DNA of 64,000 bases from Microbacterium sp. Leaf159 (GCF_001423615.1 NZ_LMOU01000001.1:2405250-2469249), one strand, 5' to 3'; counted from the first letter of the stretch, positions 1 to 10,625 are shown. Program-made: numbers and translations. The notes: a model not told the origin generated them from the letters alone.

Positions 1-2572
<2,572 letters not shown>

Positions 2573-2664
2573 ATACGCGGCTCCTCGAAGCTCGTCGGCC
2601 GGGGGTGCGGGTGTCGCTACCTAGTTTACCTTGCGATTCCGGCATTCCGGGTCGATGATGTCGC

Positions 2665-2725
2665 TTTCGAATCGCGCAAATGGCTGATTCCCCCCGGCAT
2701 TTCGGGCAATTTGCGCGATTCGAAA
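2665..2725. repeat. Inverted repeat copy 1 (17-bp perfect arms)
   Basis: Arms 2665-2681 and 2709-2725 are perfect reverse complements (left arm begins TTTCGAATCGCGCAAAT) around a 27-base spacer. The arm core is shared with the second copy at 3213-3275; the two copies bracket the mutarotase gene. There is no T-run, so it is not a classical terminator. A REP-like dispersed palindrome is the most likely class. Confidence 0.85.
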
Positions 2726-2857
2726 CCCGTGATCAGGTCATTCGGATGCGTTCATCGACTGCTGCGAGGCCCCACGGTGGGATCCTGGTCGATGTGGCGG
2801 TTGCCGCGACCCCGTCGCGATCTCCCTCCGCCTCCACGACCGACGAGAGGCCTCTTC

Positions 2858-3187
2858 ATGCGCATCGCCCTGCACTCCGAGATCCGCGACGGCGCGGTCG
2901 ACGGCTACCGCACGAATCACGCGCGCATCCCGGACGCGCTCGCGGCGACGTTCACCCGCATCGGCATCCACGATTGGACCATCTGGCGGTCGGGCCACCG
3001 CCTGTTCCACCTCGTCGACTGCGACGACTGGGATGCCGCGGTCGAGGCGCTGAAGGATGACCCCGCCGATCACGCGTGGCAGGCCGACATCGGCCGGTTC
3101 GTCGAGGTCTTTCGCGACGCGGACGGCGATGAGGGCACGGCCCCACTCGAGCAGATCTGGGACCTCAGGGCTCAGACGTCCTCCTGA
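2858..3187 (+). CDS. rhaM: L-rhamnose mutarotase family protein (DUF718)
   Basis: A 109-residue protein of the L-rhamnose mutarotase fold, close to the usual 100-110 residues. The family interconverts alpha and beta anomers of rhamnose-like sugars. Visible family features are the N-terminal strand MRIALHSEI, the Y17 and H21 pair in GYRTNHARIP, the central IHDWTIWRSG strand and the VEVF strand near the end. The ATG at 2858 is chosen over an upstream in-frame start at 2711 because GAGAGG sits seven bases before it and homologues begin here. No rhamnose isomerase, kinase or aldolase gene is nearby, so the sugar it acts on is not shown by context. It lies alone between the two inverted-repeat copies. 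Confidence 0.82.
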   Translation: MRIALHSEIRDGAVDGYRTNHARIPDALAATFTRIGIHDWTIWRSGHRLFHLVDCDDWDAAVEALKDDPADHAWQADIGRFVEVFRDADGDEGTAPLEQIWDLRAQTSS

Positions 3188-3212
3188 CCGTCTGCCGACC
3201 GGCTCACCGAAC

Positions 3213-3275
3213 CGTTCGAATCGCGCAAATGGTCGTGAATCGAATCCGGATGCCGCCATTTGCGCGATTCGAACG
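3213..3275. repeat. Inverted repeat copy 2 (20-bp perfect arms)
   Basis: Arms 3213-3232 and 3256-3275 are perfect reverse complements (left arm CGTTCGAATCGCGCAAATGG) around a 23-base spacer. The core TTCGAATCGCGCAAATGG is the same as in the copy at 2665-2725, but the spacers are unrelated. It could also stall transcription after the mutarotase gene, though no T-run follows. Confidence 0.85.
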
Positions 3276-3301
3276 TGCGCGGGCCGTGGCAGAGTAGCTC
3301 C

Positions 3302-4801
3302 GTGGCACGGGCATGGGTGCGGGAGCTGACGGGGTGGCTGGCCGCCACCGCCGTGTCGCTGATCGCCGCAGCGACGGTCGCATCATCCGCCCGCGCCGAG
3401 CTGCTGTTCCGTGACGGCGACTCGCTGATCGTCGCGATGCTCGCGCGATCCCTTCTGTCCGGAGACGCGCTCGACTGGGCGATGTCGAGCGTGCTCTTCC
3501 TGCCCGAGACCGGCGCGTTCGCAGCGCTCGACGCCACGTCGGCCCTCGGGGCGAATGGACTCTTCGCGGTGAGCGCGGCCCTCAACCTGCTGGCGCTCTA
3601 CGGTGCGATCCGCCTGACAGCGGGGCGGGCCCGGTCAGGCGCGGCGCCCGTCGCCTGGTCGATCGTCGCGCTGGCGGCGTTCGCGATACTGGCGATGACC
3701 GAGACGTCGGCGTCGCGTGACGCGCTGGAACTCGCGTCGCTGCACCTGACCACCACCTACTACTCCGCGACGGTCGTCACCGTGGTGCTGGCGATCGGCA
3801 TCGTGCGGCGCATGCTCGACCGACCTGGGCTCAGCCTGTGGGCGATGGGCGCGCTCAGCGCCATCGCGATCGTGGCGACGCTCTCCAACCCGCTGTTCGC
3901 TGTCTGGGCGACGCTGCCGCTGGCCCTCGTCCTGGTCGCCGTCGCACTGCGCACGACCCGGCGCGCTCGCATCCTGGGTCTTCTGGCGGTGCTCGTCGGT
4001 GCCACCGCGATCGGCTTCTTCGCACGCATTCCGTTTGCGGCATGGATCGCGAACACAGGCGCCGGATACGCGCAGCCCGAGCACTGGCAGGAGTCGGTCG
4101 AGTACTACGGACGGCTCCTCGGTGAGCGCCTTCACAGCCCACTCGGACTCGTCGCGCTGCTGCTCATCGCTGCGCTCGTGGGGCTCGGGGGCGTTCTCTC
4201 CGTGCGCGCCGCTGGGCTCGGGGCGCGCCTGGTCGCTGCGATTGCATGGGCAGCCCCTCTCATCGTGGTCGTCGGCGCCGTGGCACTGGGCACTCACGCG
4301 GCCCGCTACCTCCAGCCCGCGGTCTTCGCTCCGATACTCGCCCTTGTCGCGGTGCCGCGGGTGCTGAGCGTTCCGACCCGTCTGCGCCGTCCGGTCGCGG
4401 CCGTCGCCTCTGTCCTCCTGGTCGTGGGCGGCGGCCTGAGCATCCCTCGACTCGCGGATGCCGCGCAGCAGCCCGACCCCGATCTCGCCTGCGTCACCGA
4501 CTGGGTGGACGCCTCGGGACGCGCCGGCGCCGGACAGTTCTGGACCGTACGGCTGCCGAAGCTGCACCTCGAGGATCCCTCGCAGCTGGTGCAGGTCGAC
4601 CATCAGCTCAACGGCTATGCCTGGCTGGTGAATCGCACCGACTTCGCGATCGGAGAGGTCTCGTTCCTCGTCGAGGACTCCCAGACCGTGCCCTGGGATC
4701 TCCCGCGATCGATCACCCCCGACGAGGTGGTCGACTGCGGTCGCTACTCCATCCTCGACTTCGGCACGCAGACCCTGCCGCTCGGCCCGCCACACTCCTG
4801 A
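3302..4801 (+). CDS. Polytopic membrane protein of unknown function
   Basis: About 499 residues with roughly nine to eleven hydrophobic helices followed by a soluble C-terminal segment of about 110 residues (from DLACVTDWVDASG) that contains few hydrophobic stretches. The arrangement resembles integral-membrane glycosyltransferases or O-antigen-type proteins, including an acidic motif after the first helix (ELLFRDGDSLI), but I recognise no decisive motif. GTG at 3302 is preferred: the longer ORF start at 3260 lies inside the inverted repeat. No good ribosome-binding site is seen; a weak -10-like CAGAGT at 3290-3295 leaves six bases to the GTG, which fits a leaderless start. GTG at 3317 is an alternative. 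Confidence 0.7.
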   Translation: MARAWVRELTGWLAATAVSLIAAATVASSARAELLFRDGDSLIVAMLARSLLSGDALDWAMSSVLFLPETGAFAALDATSALGANGLFAVSAALNLLALYGAIRLTAGRARSGAAPVAWSIVALAAFAILAMTETSASRDALELASLHLTTTYYSATVVTVVLAIGIVRRMLDRPGLSLWAMGALSAIAIVATLSNPLFAVWATLPLALVLVAVALRTTRRARILGLLAVLVGATAIGFFARIPFAAWIANTGAGYAQPEHWQESVEYYGRLLGERLHSPLGLVALLLIAALVGLGGVLSVRAAGLGARLVAAIAWAAPLIVVVGAVALGTHAARYLQPAVFAPILALVAVPRVLSVPTRLRRPVAAVASVLLVVGGGLSIPRLADAAQQPDPDLACVTDWVDASGRAGAGQFWTVRLPKLHLEDPSQLVQVDHQLNGYAWLVNRTDFAIGEVSFLVEDSQTVPWDLPRSITPDEVVDCGRYSILDFGTQTLPLGPPHS

Positions 4802-4832
4802 TCAGAGGCCGCAGAGGCCGGGCGCCCGTGGA

Positions 4833-5894
4833 TCAGCGCGACGGCCGCGCGGTGGTCGTGCCCTCTCGGAACCGACACGTGAGGTGCAGCGTCAGGCCGG
4901 GCTCGCCACGCAGCATCCGGGCGACCTGCTCGCCTGCCGCACGCCCCTTCTCGACAGCGGGCTGCACGCTGGTGGTGAGCACGAGATCGCCGAGGCCGTC
5001 GGCGGCGATGCCGTCGAATCCGGCCACCGACAGATCTTCGGGCACCCGTAGGCCGAGTTCCTCGGCCGCGCGGACGATCCCGACCGCGAGGAGGTCACTC
5101 TGAGCCAGGACGGCCGTCGGCCGAGACTCGGCATCCGCCAGCAGGATGCGTCCGGCGAGAAGACCCTCGTCGATCAGGCTGCCGCCCGCCGAGATGGCCG
5201 GCGCATCAGGGAAGATCTCGCGCATGCCGGCGAGGCGGTCGATCGTGACGTCGACGGTCGCGGAGTCGATGCGTTCCCGCGTGACGGGGCCTCTCTCTCG
5301 TCCGGTGTCGAGGGGCAGAGTGACGAGGGCGACGTCGCGATGCCCCAGGTCGCGCAGATGACGGGCGACATCTGCGGCCGCCGCGGTGTTGTCGAGGGTG
5401 ATCCTCGGGATCCCCTCGCCCGCATCGCCCTCGATCACGACGACCGGCAGACCACGGCTGCGCACGATGTCAAGCGAGGCTTTGGTGCGGCCGGAGCATC
5501 CGATCAGCACGACCGCATCGACCGGCGCGTTCGAGAGCGACGATCCGTCGTCGCCTGGCTCGTCGCGCATGAGCAGGATGCCCGCACTCAGGTCGGCCAT
5601 CCCGTCGGTGAGACCGTCCATCATCGCGGTGGTCACCGGGTCGAGGAACGCCGCCCGCAGGTGGCCCTCGAGCACCACGGCGACGATGCCGCTGCGTCCT
5701 CGGCGCAGTGAGGCGGCACGCGGGTCAGGTCCGGCGTAGCCGAGTTCGGCAGCGACCGCGAGCACCCGCTCACGTGTGGCCGGTGCGACATTCGCCTTGC
5801 CACTGAACACGACGGATGCGGTCGACGTCGCCACGCCCGCCGCGCGTGCGACGTCGGCGATCGTCGCGCGGCGCGTGGTCTCATGACTCGTCAT
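4833..5894 (-). CDS. LacI-family transcriptional regulator
   Basis: 353 residues. The N-terminal LacI helix-turn-helix is clear (ATIADVARAAGVATSTASVVFSG, residues about 10-32), followed by the hinge region and a periplasmic-binding-protein-like ligand domain (IVAVVLEGHLRAAF to the GFDGIAADGL block). Such proteins usually repress transport or catabolic genes until a small effector binds. It is divergent from the MFS gene at 5954; the 60-base space between them holds an 18-bp perfect palindrome with a central CG, typical of LacI-family operators, so it probably controls the transporter and itself. The ligand cannot be deduced. Confidence 0.9.
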   Translation of the reverse strand: MTSHETTRRATIADVARAAGVATSTASVVFSGKANVAPATRERVLAVAAELGYAGPDPRAASLRRGRSGIVAVVLEGHLRAAFLDPVTTAMMDGLTDGMADLSAGILLMRDEPGDDGSSLSNAPVDAVVLIGCSGRTKASLDIVRSRGLPVVVIEGDAGEGIPRITLDNTAAAADVARHLRDLGHRDVALVTLPLDTGRERGPVTRERIDSATVDVTIDRLAGMREIFPDAPAISAGGSLIDEGLLAGRILLADAESRPTAVLAQSDLLAVGIVRAAEELGLRVPEDLSVAGFDGIAADGLGDLVLTTSVQPAVEKGRAAGEQVARMLRGEPGLTLHLTCRFREGTTTARPSR

Positions 5895-5924
5895 ACTCCG
5901 AGGATAGCTCCCCCGCTTCCCTCG

Positions 5925-5942
5925 TATCGAATCGATTCGATA
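5925..5942. promoter_or_regulatory. Probable LacI-family operator (18-bp perfect palindrome)
   Basis: TATCGAATCGATTCGATA is a perfect palindrome with a central CG step, the usual form for LacI-family sites. It overlaps the -10 box (5941-5946) of the MFS gene, so bound repressor would block that promoter. Confidence 0.75.
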
Positions 5943-5946
5943 TGCT
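5941..5946 (+). promoter_or_regulatory. -10 box (TATGCT) of a leaderless promoter
   Basis: TATGCT ends seven bases before the ATG at 5954. This spacing puts the transcription start at the start codon and rules out the alternative ATG at 5942, which lies inside the box. No -35 hexamer is recognisable. Confidence 0.5.
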
Positions 5947-5953
5947 GTCGATC

Positions 5954-7204
5954 ATGGACACGGCTCTCTCCCGATCGCAGTACGTGCGCTGGCGCACGGC
6001 GATCTTCGCGATCTTCCTCGCCAGCGGTCTGTCGATCGCCACCTGGGCATCGCGTGTCCCCGACATCAAGCTCGCGCTCGAGGTCGACAAGGCGCAGGTC
6101 GGCATGCTGCTGCTCGGCGCGGGAATCGCGTCGATCATCGGAATCTCGACCAGCCCCGCGATCATGGCGCGCACGGGCGCGCGCCTCGGCATGATGGTGT
6201 CGATCTTCACCTTCGCCTCGGGTGTGGCACTGATCGGCATCGGAGCGAACGTGCTCGGCTCCTATGCCGTCGTGCTCATCGGCCTCGTGCTCTTCGGCCT
6301 CGGCAACGGGTGCGTCGACGTCATGATGAACGTCGAGGCCACCGCGATCGAGCAGCACTCGGGCAAGACGATCCTCCCGCTCTTCCACGCTTTCTTCAGC
6401 TTCGGCACCGTCATCGGGGCCGGACTCGGAGCCCTCGCCGCACAGCTGCGGATCGACGTCTTCACGCACACCCTCGTGATCGCGGTGTTGATCGCCGCCA
6501 TCGGTGTCGTCAGCATCGCCAGCGTCCCCCGTCGCGAGGAGGCGCTCGATCCGAGCGGAGACGACGGCGAGAAGCCGCACTGGCGGGACCGGATGCACGT
6601 CGCGCTCTCGGCCTGGCGCGAACCTCGCACGTATGCGATCGGCGTGGTGATGCTCGGCATGTCCTTCGCCGAGGGTGGGGCCAACGACTGGCTCGCGCTC
6701 GGAGTGGCCGAGGACCACGGTGGAGGGACCGCGCTCGGCGCAGCCGCCCTCGCCACGTTCTCGGTCGCGATGACCGTCGTGCGCGTCTTCGGCGGGCCCC
6801 TCGTCGATCGATTCGGCCGCGTGGCGGTGCTGCGCATCCTCGCGGTGGCCGCGGCATCCGGCATCCTGCTTTTCATCCTCGCCCCGAACCTCCCGCTGGT
6901 CTTCGCGGGTGCGGCACTGTGGGGGATCGGCGCATCGCTCGGCTTCCCGCTCGGCATGTCCGCCGCAGCGGACGACCCCGCCAAGGCTGCCGCTCGGGTG
7001 AGCGCTGCGGCGACGATCGGCTACATCTCGTTCCTGGGCGGCCCGCCGGTGCTCGGCTTCATCAGCGAGCACATCGGCCTGCTCAACACCCTGTTCATCC
7101 TGGTCGGCCTCGTCGTCCTCTCGGGTCTGTTCTCGGGTGCCGCCCGCCCGCTGCGCCAGGACGAGATGTCGACGCCGCCCGTCGCGGTGACGAGAGAGGT
7201 CTGA
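5954..7204 (+). CDS. MFS transporter (YbjJ-like)
   Basis: 416 residues with about twelve transmembrane helices. The first helix region (GLSIATWASRVPDIKLALEVDKAQVGMLLLG) resembles the YbjJ-type branch of the major facilitator superfamily. Many members are annotated as exporters; the substrate is unknown. ATG 5954 is preferred over 5942 because of the -10 box at 5941-5946; there is no ribosome-binding site for either. The divergent LacI regulator and the palindrome between the genes suggest it is induced by a small molecule. Confidence 0.85.
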   Translation: MDTALSRSQYVRWRTAIFAIFLASGLSIATWASRVPDIKLALEVDKAQVGMLLLGAGIASIIGISTSPAIMARTGARLGMMVSIFTFASGVALIGIGANVLGSYAVVLIGLVLFGLGNGCVDVMMNVEATAIEQHSGKTILPLFHAFFSFGTVIGAGLGALAAQLRIDVFTHTLVIAVLIAAIGVVSIASVPRREEALDPSGDDGEKPHWRDRMHVALSAWREPRTYAIGVVMLGMSFAEGGANDWLALGVAEDHGGGTALGAAALATFSVAMTVVRVFGGPLVDRFGRVAVLRILAVAAASGILLFILAPNLPLVFAGAALWGIGASLGFPLGMSAAADDPAKAAARVSAAATIGYISFLGGPPVLGFISEHIGLLNTLFILVGLVVLSGLFSGAARPLRQDEMSTPPVAVTREV

Positions 7205-7230
7205 TGAACAGACGGGATCAAGACTGAGCT

Positions 7231-7440
7231 TCAGCTCCGCCGATCGGCATGGTCAGCCAATCGCTCGATTCGAGATTCGAGACGCGCGAACTTCGAGTCG
7301 AGATAGGACACGGCAGCGCCGAGGCCGAACACCAGTCCCAGCAAGCCGGTAGAGGTCGCAACCATGGCCGCTGTGGTGATCGAGATCGTCATGCTGCGAT
7401 CATGACCGAGCCGACGTGACATGGCGGAATGCCAAGTCAC
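7231..7440 (-). CDS. Small membrane protein, unknown function
   Basis: 69 residues from a GTG at 7440, which has GGGAG five bases upstream; an internal ATG at 7392 would give 53 residues. One hydrophobic helix (ISITTAAMVATSTGLLGLVF) is followed by a short charged segment (DSKFARLESRIERLADHAD) with heptad-like spacing that could form a coiled coil. I recognise no family. It lies between the MFS gene (convergent) and nucS (divergent). Coding status is moderately supported by composition and the ribosome-binding site. Confidence 0.5.
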   Translation of the reverse strand: MTWHSAMSRRLGHDRSMTISITTAAMVATSTGLLGLVFGLGAAVSYLDSKFARLESRIERLADHADRRS

Positions 7441-7487
7441 TCGGACTCCCGCACCCCGGTACAGCAGAAGGAGTCCGCCCGACGAAG

Positions 7488-7493
7488 TAGGCT
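7488..7493 (+). promoter_or_regulatory. -10 box (TAGGCT) of leaderless nucS promoter
   Basis: TAGGCT ends six bases before the GTG at 7500, consistent with transcription starting at the start codon. AAGGAG at about 7468-7473 is too far upstream to serve as the ribosome-binding site. Confidence 0.5.
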
Positions 7494-7499
7494 CGACGG

Positions 7500-8195
7500 G
7501 TGCGTCTCGTCATCGCCCGCTGCTCCGTGGATTACACCGGGCGGCTCAATGCTCATCTCCCGCTCGCCACACGTCTGCTCGTGCACAAGGGCGACGGGAG
7601 TCTGCTCGTGCACTCCGACGGCGGCAGCTACAAGCCGCTGAACTGGATGAGCCCGCCGTGCTCCCTCGCCTCCGAGGAACCCGGTGAGGAGGAGTCGATC
7701 GCCGGCGTCACCGAGGTCTGGCGCGTCACACACAAGAAGACCGGCGATGCGCTGCGGGTGCAGATCTACGAGATCCTGCACGACACCACTCACGAGCTCG
7801 GCATCGACCCCGGTCTGCAGAAAGACGGCGTCGAAGCCGACCTGCAGCGGCTTCTCGCCGAGCAGGTCGAGCGCATCTCCGACGGCGCGACGCTGGTGCG
7901 GCGCGAGTACCCGACGGCGATCGGACCGGTCGACCTCCTCGTGCGGGATGCCGACGGCGCGGCCATCGCCGTCGAGATCAAGCGCCGTGGCGACATCGAC
8001 GGCGTCGAGCAGCTCACCCGCTACCTCGAGCTGCTGGGTCGCGACCCGCATCTCGCCCCGGTGCAGGGCGTGTTCGCCGCGCAGGAGATCAAGCCTCAGG
8101 CGCGCGTGCTCGCCGAGGATCGCGGCATCCGCTGCCTCGTGCTCGACTACGACGACATGAAGGGCATCGAGTCCGGCATCCCCCGCCTCTTCTGA
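7500..8195 (+). CDS. nucS: Mismatch-specific endonuclease NucS/EndoMS
   Basis: 231 residues. NucS cuts both strands at base mismatches and provides mismatch repair in Actinobacteria, which lack MutS-MutL. The N-terminal DNA-binding domain ([20 protein letters not shown]) is followed by the RecB-like nuclease core with D145 (GPVDLLVRD), E159 and K161 (AVEIKRR), the family's metal-binding triad. The C-terminus ends GIPRLF, which fits the short tail used for sliding-clamp contact. The GTG start is leaderless in appearance. Presence of this gene fits the actinobacterial assignment. Confidence 0.95.
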   Translation: MRLVIARCSVDYTGRLNAHLPLATRLLVHKGDGSLLVHSDGGSYKPLNWMSPPCSLASEEPGEEESIAGVTEVWRVTHKKTGDALRVQIYEILHDTTHELGIDPGLQKDGVEADLQRLLAEQVERISDGATLVRREYPTAIGPVDLLVRDADGAAIAVEIKRRGDIDGVEQLTRYLELLGRDPHLAPVQGVFAAQEIKPQARVLAEDRGIRCLVLDYDDMKGIESGIPRLF

Positions 8196-8245
8196 GGCGA
8201 GCTGCACAGATGTTCATCGCGGTCGGTCGCACCGTGCACTGCCCA

Positions 8246-8251
8246 TAGGCT
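8246..8251 (+). promoter_or_regulatory. -10 box (TAGGCT) before the HAD gene
   Basis: TAGGCT ends seven bases before ATG 8259. The GGAAGG just before the ATG is too close to be a good ribosome-binding site, so a leaderless transcript is more likely. Confidence 0.45.
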
Positions 8252-8258
8252 GGAAGGC

Positions 8259-8924
8259 ATGGCTTCTTCCCCTTACTCCTGCGTGCTCTGGGACGTCGAC
8301 GGCACCATCGCCGACGCATCGGTCGGCATCCTCCGTCGTCTGAACGTCGCCCTCACCCACTTCGGGCACCCGGCGCCGACGCGCGAGGAGCTGGTGCACT
8401 GGATCGGCCCGCCGATGTTCGAGTCGTTCCAGGCGCAGGCCGGGATGACGCCGGAGGAGTCCGCCGAGGCCGTGACCTTCTATCGCACGCTCGGCAAGGC
8501 CGACGGCTATACGACCGATGTCGCGACCTACCCCGGCGTGCCCGAGATCATCCGAGATCTGCACACCGCCGGCGTGCCCCAGGCGACCGCGAGCTCGAAG
8601 CCCGAGATCCAGGTCGACGCGATCATCGACTTCTTCGAGCTGCGCCCGTACTTCCTCACGACCGTCGGTGCGACTCCCGACGAATCGACCCTCGCATCGA
8701 AGACCGACATCGTCGCCGAGGCACTGCGCCGTCTCGCCGAGCGCGGCGCAGACGTGTCGCGACCGGTGCTCATCGGAGACCGGCACCACGACGTCGAGGG
8801 CGGCAACGCGAACGGCGTTCCGGTGATCTTCGTCGAGTGGGGCTTCAGCGACACGCACGAAGGCGATGAGGCCGCGTTCCGCGCCGGATCCCCCGATGAG
8901 CTGCGCGCATTGCTTCTCAGCTGA
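8259..8924 (+). CDS. HAD-superfamily hydrolase (phosphoglycolate phosphatase-like)
   Basis: 221 residues of the HAD-IA subgroup. Motif I is WDVDGT near residue 12 (nucleophile and acid aspartates), motif II is the ATASSK segment, and motif IV is GDRHHDVEGG near residue 170, with an alpha-helical cap between motifs I and II. The family removes phosphate from small molecules such as phosphoglycolate or sugar phosphates; the exact substrate is not visible. It converges on the cold-shock gene and shares a terminator with it. Confidence 0.88.
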   Translation: MASSPYSCVLWDVDGTIADASVGILRRLNVALTHFGHPAPTREELVHWIGPPMFESFQAQAGMTPEESAEAVTFYRTLGKADGYTTDVATYPGVPEIIRDLHTAGVPQATASSKPEIQVDAIIDFFELRPYFLTTVGATPDESTLASKTDIVAEALRRLAERGADVSRPVLIGDRHHDVEGGNANGVPVIFVEWGFSDTHEGDEAAFRAGSPDELRALLLS

Positions 8925-8951
8925 CTACCGAGGCCAGCCGCCGGAAAGCAC

Positions 8952-9004
8952 AGAACTCCCTGCCGGAGGTCGCAACGAGTGCGGACCCCCGGTCAGGGAG
9001 TTCT
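8952..9004. terminator. Bidirectional hairpin terminator
   Basis: AGAACTCCCTG (8952-8962) pairs with CAGGGAGTTCT (8994-9004), with extra CCGG pairing inside. It lies between the convergent HAD and cold-shock genes and starts just 14 bases after the cold-shock stop codon. Confidence 0.75.
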
Positions 9005-9018
9005 ATTGACGTCCGCTC

Positions 9019-9225
9019 TCAGAGCGGACGGATGTTCTCAGCCTGCAGGCCCTTGGGGCCCTGCGCCACGTCGAACTCGACTCGCTGGTTCTCTTCAAGA
9101 GAGCGGTAGCCGGATGACTCGATGGCGGAGTAGTGCGCGAAAACGTCAGCGCCGCCGTCGTCGGGGGAGATGAAGCCGAAGCCCTTCTCCGAGTTGAACC
9201 ACTTAACCGTGCCCTGGGTGCTCAT
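9019..9225 (-). CDS. Cold-shock protein (CspA family)
   Basis: 68 residues, the normal length for a single OB-fold cold-shock protein that binds single-stranded RNA and DNA. RNP1 is KGFGFI (residues 14-19) and RNP2 is VFAHY (28-32); the N-terminal TVKWFN strand is standard. The gene is followed by the shared terminator at 8952-9004. Upstream on its own strand there is a 10-bp hairpin (9271-9294), so the mRNA probably has a structured leader, as is common for csp genes. Confidence 0.97.
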   Translation of the reverse strand: MSTQGTVKWFNSEKGFGFISPDDGGADVFAHYSAIESSGYRSLEENQRVEFDVAQGPKGLQAENIRPL

Positions 9226-9270
9226 GTACTGCCTGTTCTGCTGGAAAGAAGCCGACGCAGGATGCCCCGA

Positions 9271-9294
9271 CGTGCTCCACGCTAGTGGAGCACG
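9271..9294 (-). promoter_or_regulatory. Hairpin in the probable csp leader
   Basis: CGTGCTCCAC and GTGGAGCACG pair perfectly around a four-base loop, 46 bases upstream of the cold-shock start codon. It could be a structured 5' leader element or an upstream terminator; no T-run is seen. Confidence 0.55.
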
Positions 9295-9489
9295 CGCTGA
9301 GCGGAAGTCCCGAGGTCAGCCCGTAACCCAAATGTTGCATGAGCGGTAACCGTCGGTCACACACGAGGCACGCGTCTCTGCATCGAGAGGGCCCGAAAAA
9401 ATGGTGTGGCCCTCACCGCGGGGGGAGCGATGAGGGCCGAAGACGACCGGAGGGTGCGTCAGATTCCAGCCTAACCCCTCCGGCACCCT

Positions 9490-9513
9490 TTTGTCCCCCA
9501 TATGGGGGACAAA
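9490..9513. repeat. 24-bp perfect palindrome
   Basis: The sequence TTTGTCCCCCAT followed by its exact reverse complement, with no spacer. It sits directly after a GCACCCTTTT segment that can end a terminator-like stem. As a spacer-less palindrome it fits a protein-binding site better than an RNA hairpin. Confidence 0.8.
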
Positions 9514-9544
9514 TCGGAAAAAAGTCGAAAGACGGGCGATCAGC

Positions 9545-9590
9545 GGCCCTCTCGAGCAGCCCGTTGGGGACGGAACCGCTCGAGAGGGCC
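9545..9590. repeat. 13-bp perfect inverted repeat
   Basis: GGCCCTCTCGAGC (9545-9557) pairs with 9578-9590 around a 20-base loop. The same word in reverse (TCGAGAGGGCC) is also present at 9383-9393, so alternative long-range pairing is possible. Confidence 0.75.
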
Positions 9591-9775
9591 CAATCGCGTG
9601 CACGGATCGCCTTTGCCTCTGGGGAAGGCAGCCCGTCATCTGGGGTGGACGGAGACGATCAATCCCCTGTGCACGCACCTTCACACTAGGGGAGCCTGCT
9701 CCGCGACGCCATGGGGGTTGACCTCGGGCGATATCGGTGAAGGCCTTTCGCCCGGTCGCGCGGAGATTCCGCGAG

Positions 9776-9781
9776 TAGCCT
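9776..9781 (+). promoter_or_regulatory. -10 box (TAGCCT) of a leaderless promoter
   Basis: TAGCCT ends six bases before the GTG at 9788, placing the transcript start on the start codon. Confidence 0.5.
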
Positions 9782-9787
9782 GGGTCG

Positions 9788-10606
9788 GTGACCATGCTGA
9801 ACAAAGACATGACGCTGTGCATCTCGCTGTCCGCGCGCCCGAGCAACAACGGAACCCGCTTCCACAACTTCCTCTATGAGGAGCTCGGGCTGAACTGGAT
9901 CTACAAGGCGTTCGCACCCACCGACCTCGGGCAGGCGATCGCCGGCGTTCGCGGTCTCGGCATCCGTGGATGCGCGGTCTCGATGCCGTATAAAGAGGAC
10001 GTCATCGCACTCGTCGACCGCATGGACCCGTCGGCGACGGCGATCGACTCGGTCAACACGATCGTGAACGACGAGGGTGTGCTCACCGCATACAACACCG
10101 ACTACAGCGCCATCGCCCAGCTGATCGAGCGGAACACGCTCGATCCGTCGTCATCCGTGCTCCTGCGCGGTTCCGGCGGCATGGCGAAGGCCACAGCCGC
10201 CGCCTTCCGCGACGCCGGATTCTCGCGGGTCACGATCGCGGCGCGCAACGAAGAGCGCGGCCGCGGTCTCGCCGACCTCTACGGGTTCGACTGGACGGCG
10301 GATGCGGAGGCTGTCACCGCCGACGTGATCGTCAACATCACCCCGATCGGCATGGCCGGCGGCGCCGACGAGCACACCGTGTCGTTCTCGACCGCGCAGA
10401 TCGCCGCGGCATCCGTCGTGTTCGACGTCGTGGCTCTCCCTGCCGAGACCCCGCTCATCGCGGCGGGGCGGGCGGCTGACAAGACCGTCATCACGGGAGC
10501 CGAGGTCGCGACCCTGCAGGCGCTCGAGCAGTTCGTGCTCTACACCGGCATCCGCCCGACCCCCGAGCAGGTCGCGGCCGCCGAGGAGTTCATGCGGGCG
10601 CAGTAA
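9788..10606 (+). CDS. Shikimate dehydrogenase-like oxidoreductase
   Basis: 272 residues from GTG 9788 (ATG 9794 is an alternative). The protein has the two-domain shikimate dehydrogenase fold: substrate-binding half with GCAVSMPYKEDV, in which the lysine matches the catalytic lysine of AroE, and NTIVNDEG with a conserved asparagine. The NAD(P) half has GSGGMAKA in place of the usual GAGGAARA loop, then VNITPIGM. The atypical N-terminus and glycine loop suggest an AroE/YdiB-like paralogue, perhaps of quinate or another substrate, rather than the housekeeping AroE. No other aromatic-pathway gene is adjacent. Confidence 0.82.
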   Translation: MTMLNKDMTLCISLSARPSNNGTRFHNFLYEELGLNWIYKAFAPTDLGQAIAGVRGLGIRGCAVSMPYKEDVIALVDRMDPSATAIDSVNTIVNDEGVLTAYNTDYSAIAQLIERNTLDPSSSVLLRGSGGMAKATAAAFRDAGFSRVTIAARNEERGRGLADLYGFDWTADAEAVTADVIVNITPIGMAGGADEHTVSFSTAQIAAASVVFDVVALPAETPLIAAGRAADKTVITGAEVATLQALEQFVLYTGIRPTPEQVAAAEEFMRAQ

Positions 10607-10625
10607 GCACCGCGCCCGCACGACC

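Larger units (their letters stand above)
9226..9787. other. Gene-free block rich in hairpins
   Basis: I find no credible gene in these 562 bases. It holds a 10-bp hairpin (9271-9280 with 9285-9294), an 8-bp hairpin GGCCCTCA/TGAGGGCC (9408-9415 with 9431-9438), alternative stems using the arm at 9447-9457, a 24-bp perfect palindrome (9490-9513) and a 13-bp perfect inverted repeat (9545-9557 with 9578-9590). The right end contains the promoter of the gene at 9788. A non-coding RNA or regulatory leader is possible; direction is unknown. Confidence 0.6.

Noticed and set aside
2665..3275. Insertion sequence or composite transposon around the mutarotase gene
   Set aside because: No transposase, no target-site duplication seen, and each repeat copy is itself a complete palindrome rather than a terminal repeat.
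9019..9225. Possible mobile or phage origin of the cold-shock/structured region
   Set aside because: Base composition and flanking genes are ordinary and no phage or integrase gene is present.
9316..9867. 183-codon minus-strand frame over the gene-free block
   Set aside because: Overlaps the 5' end of the shikimate dehydrogenase-like gene and spans all hairpins; no recognisable protein features or ribosome-binding site.
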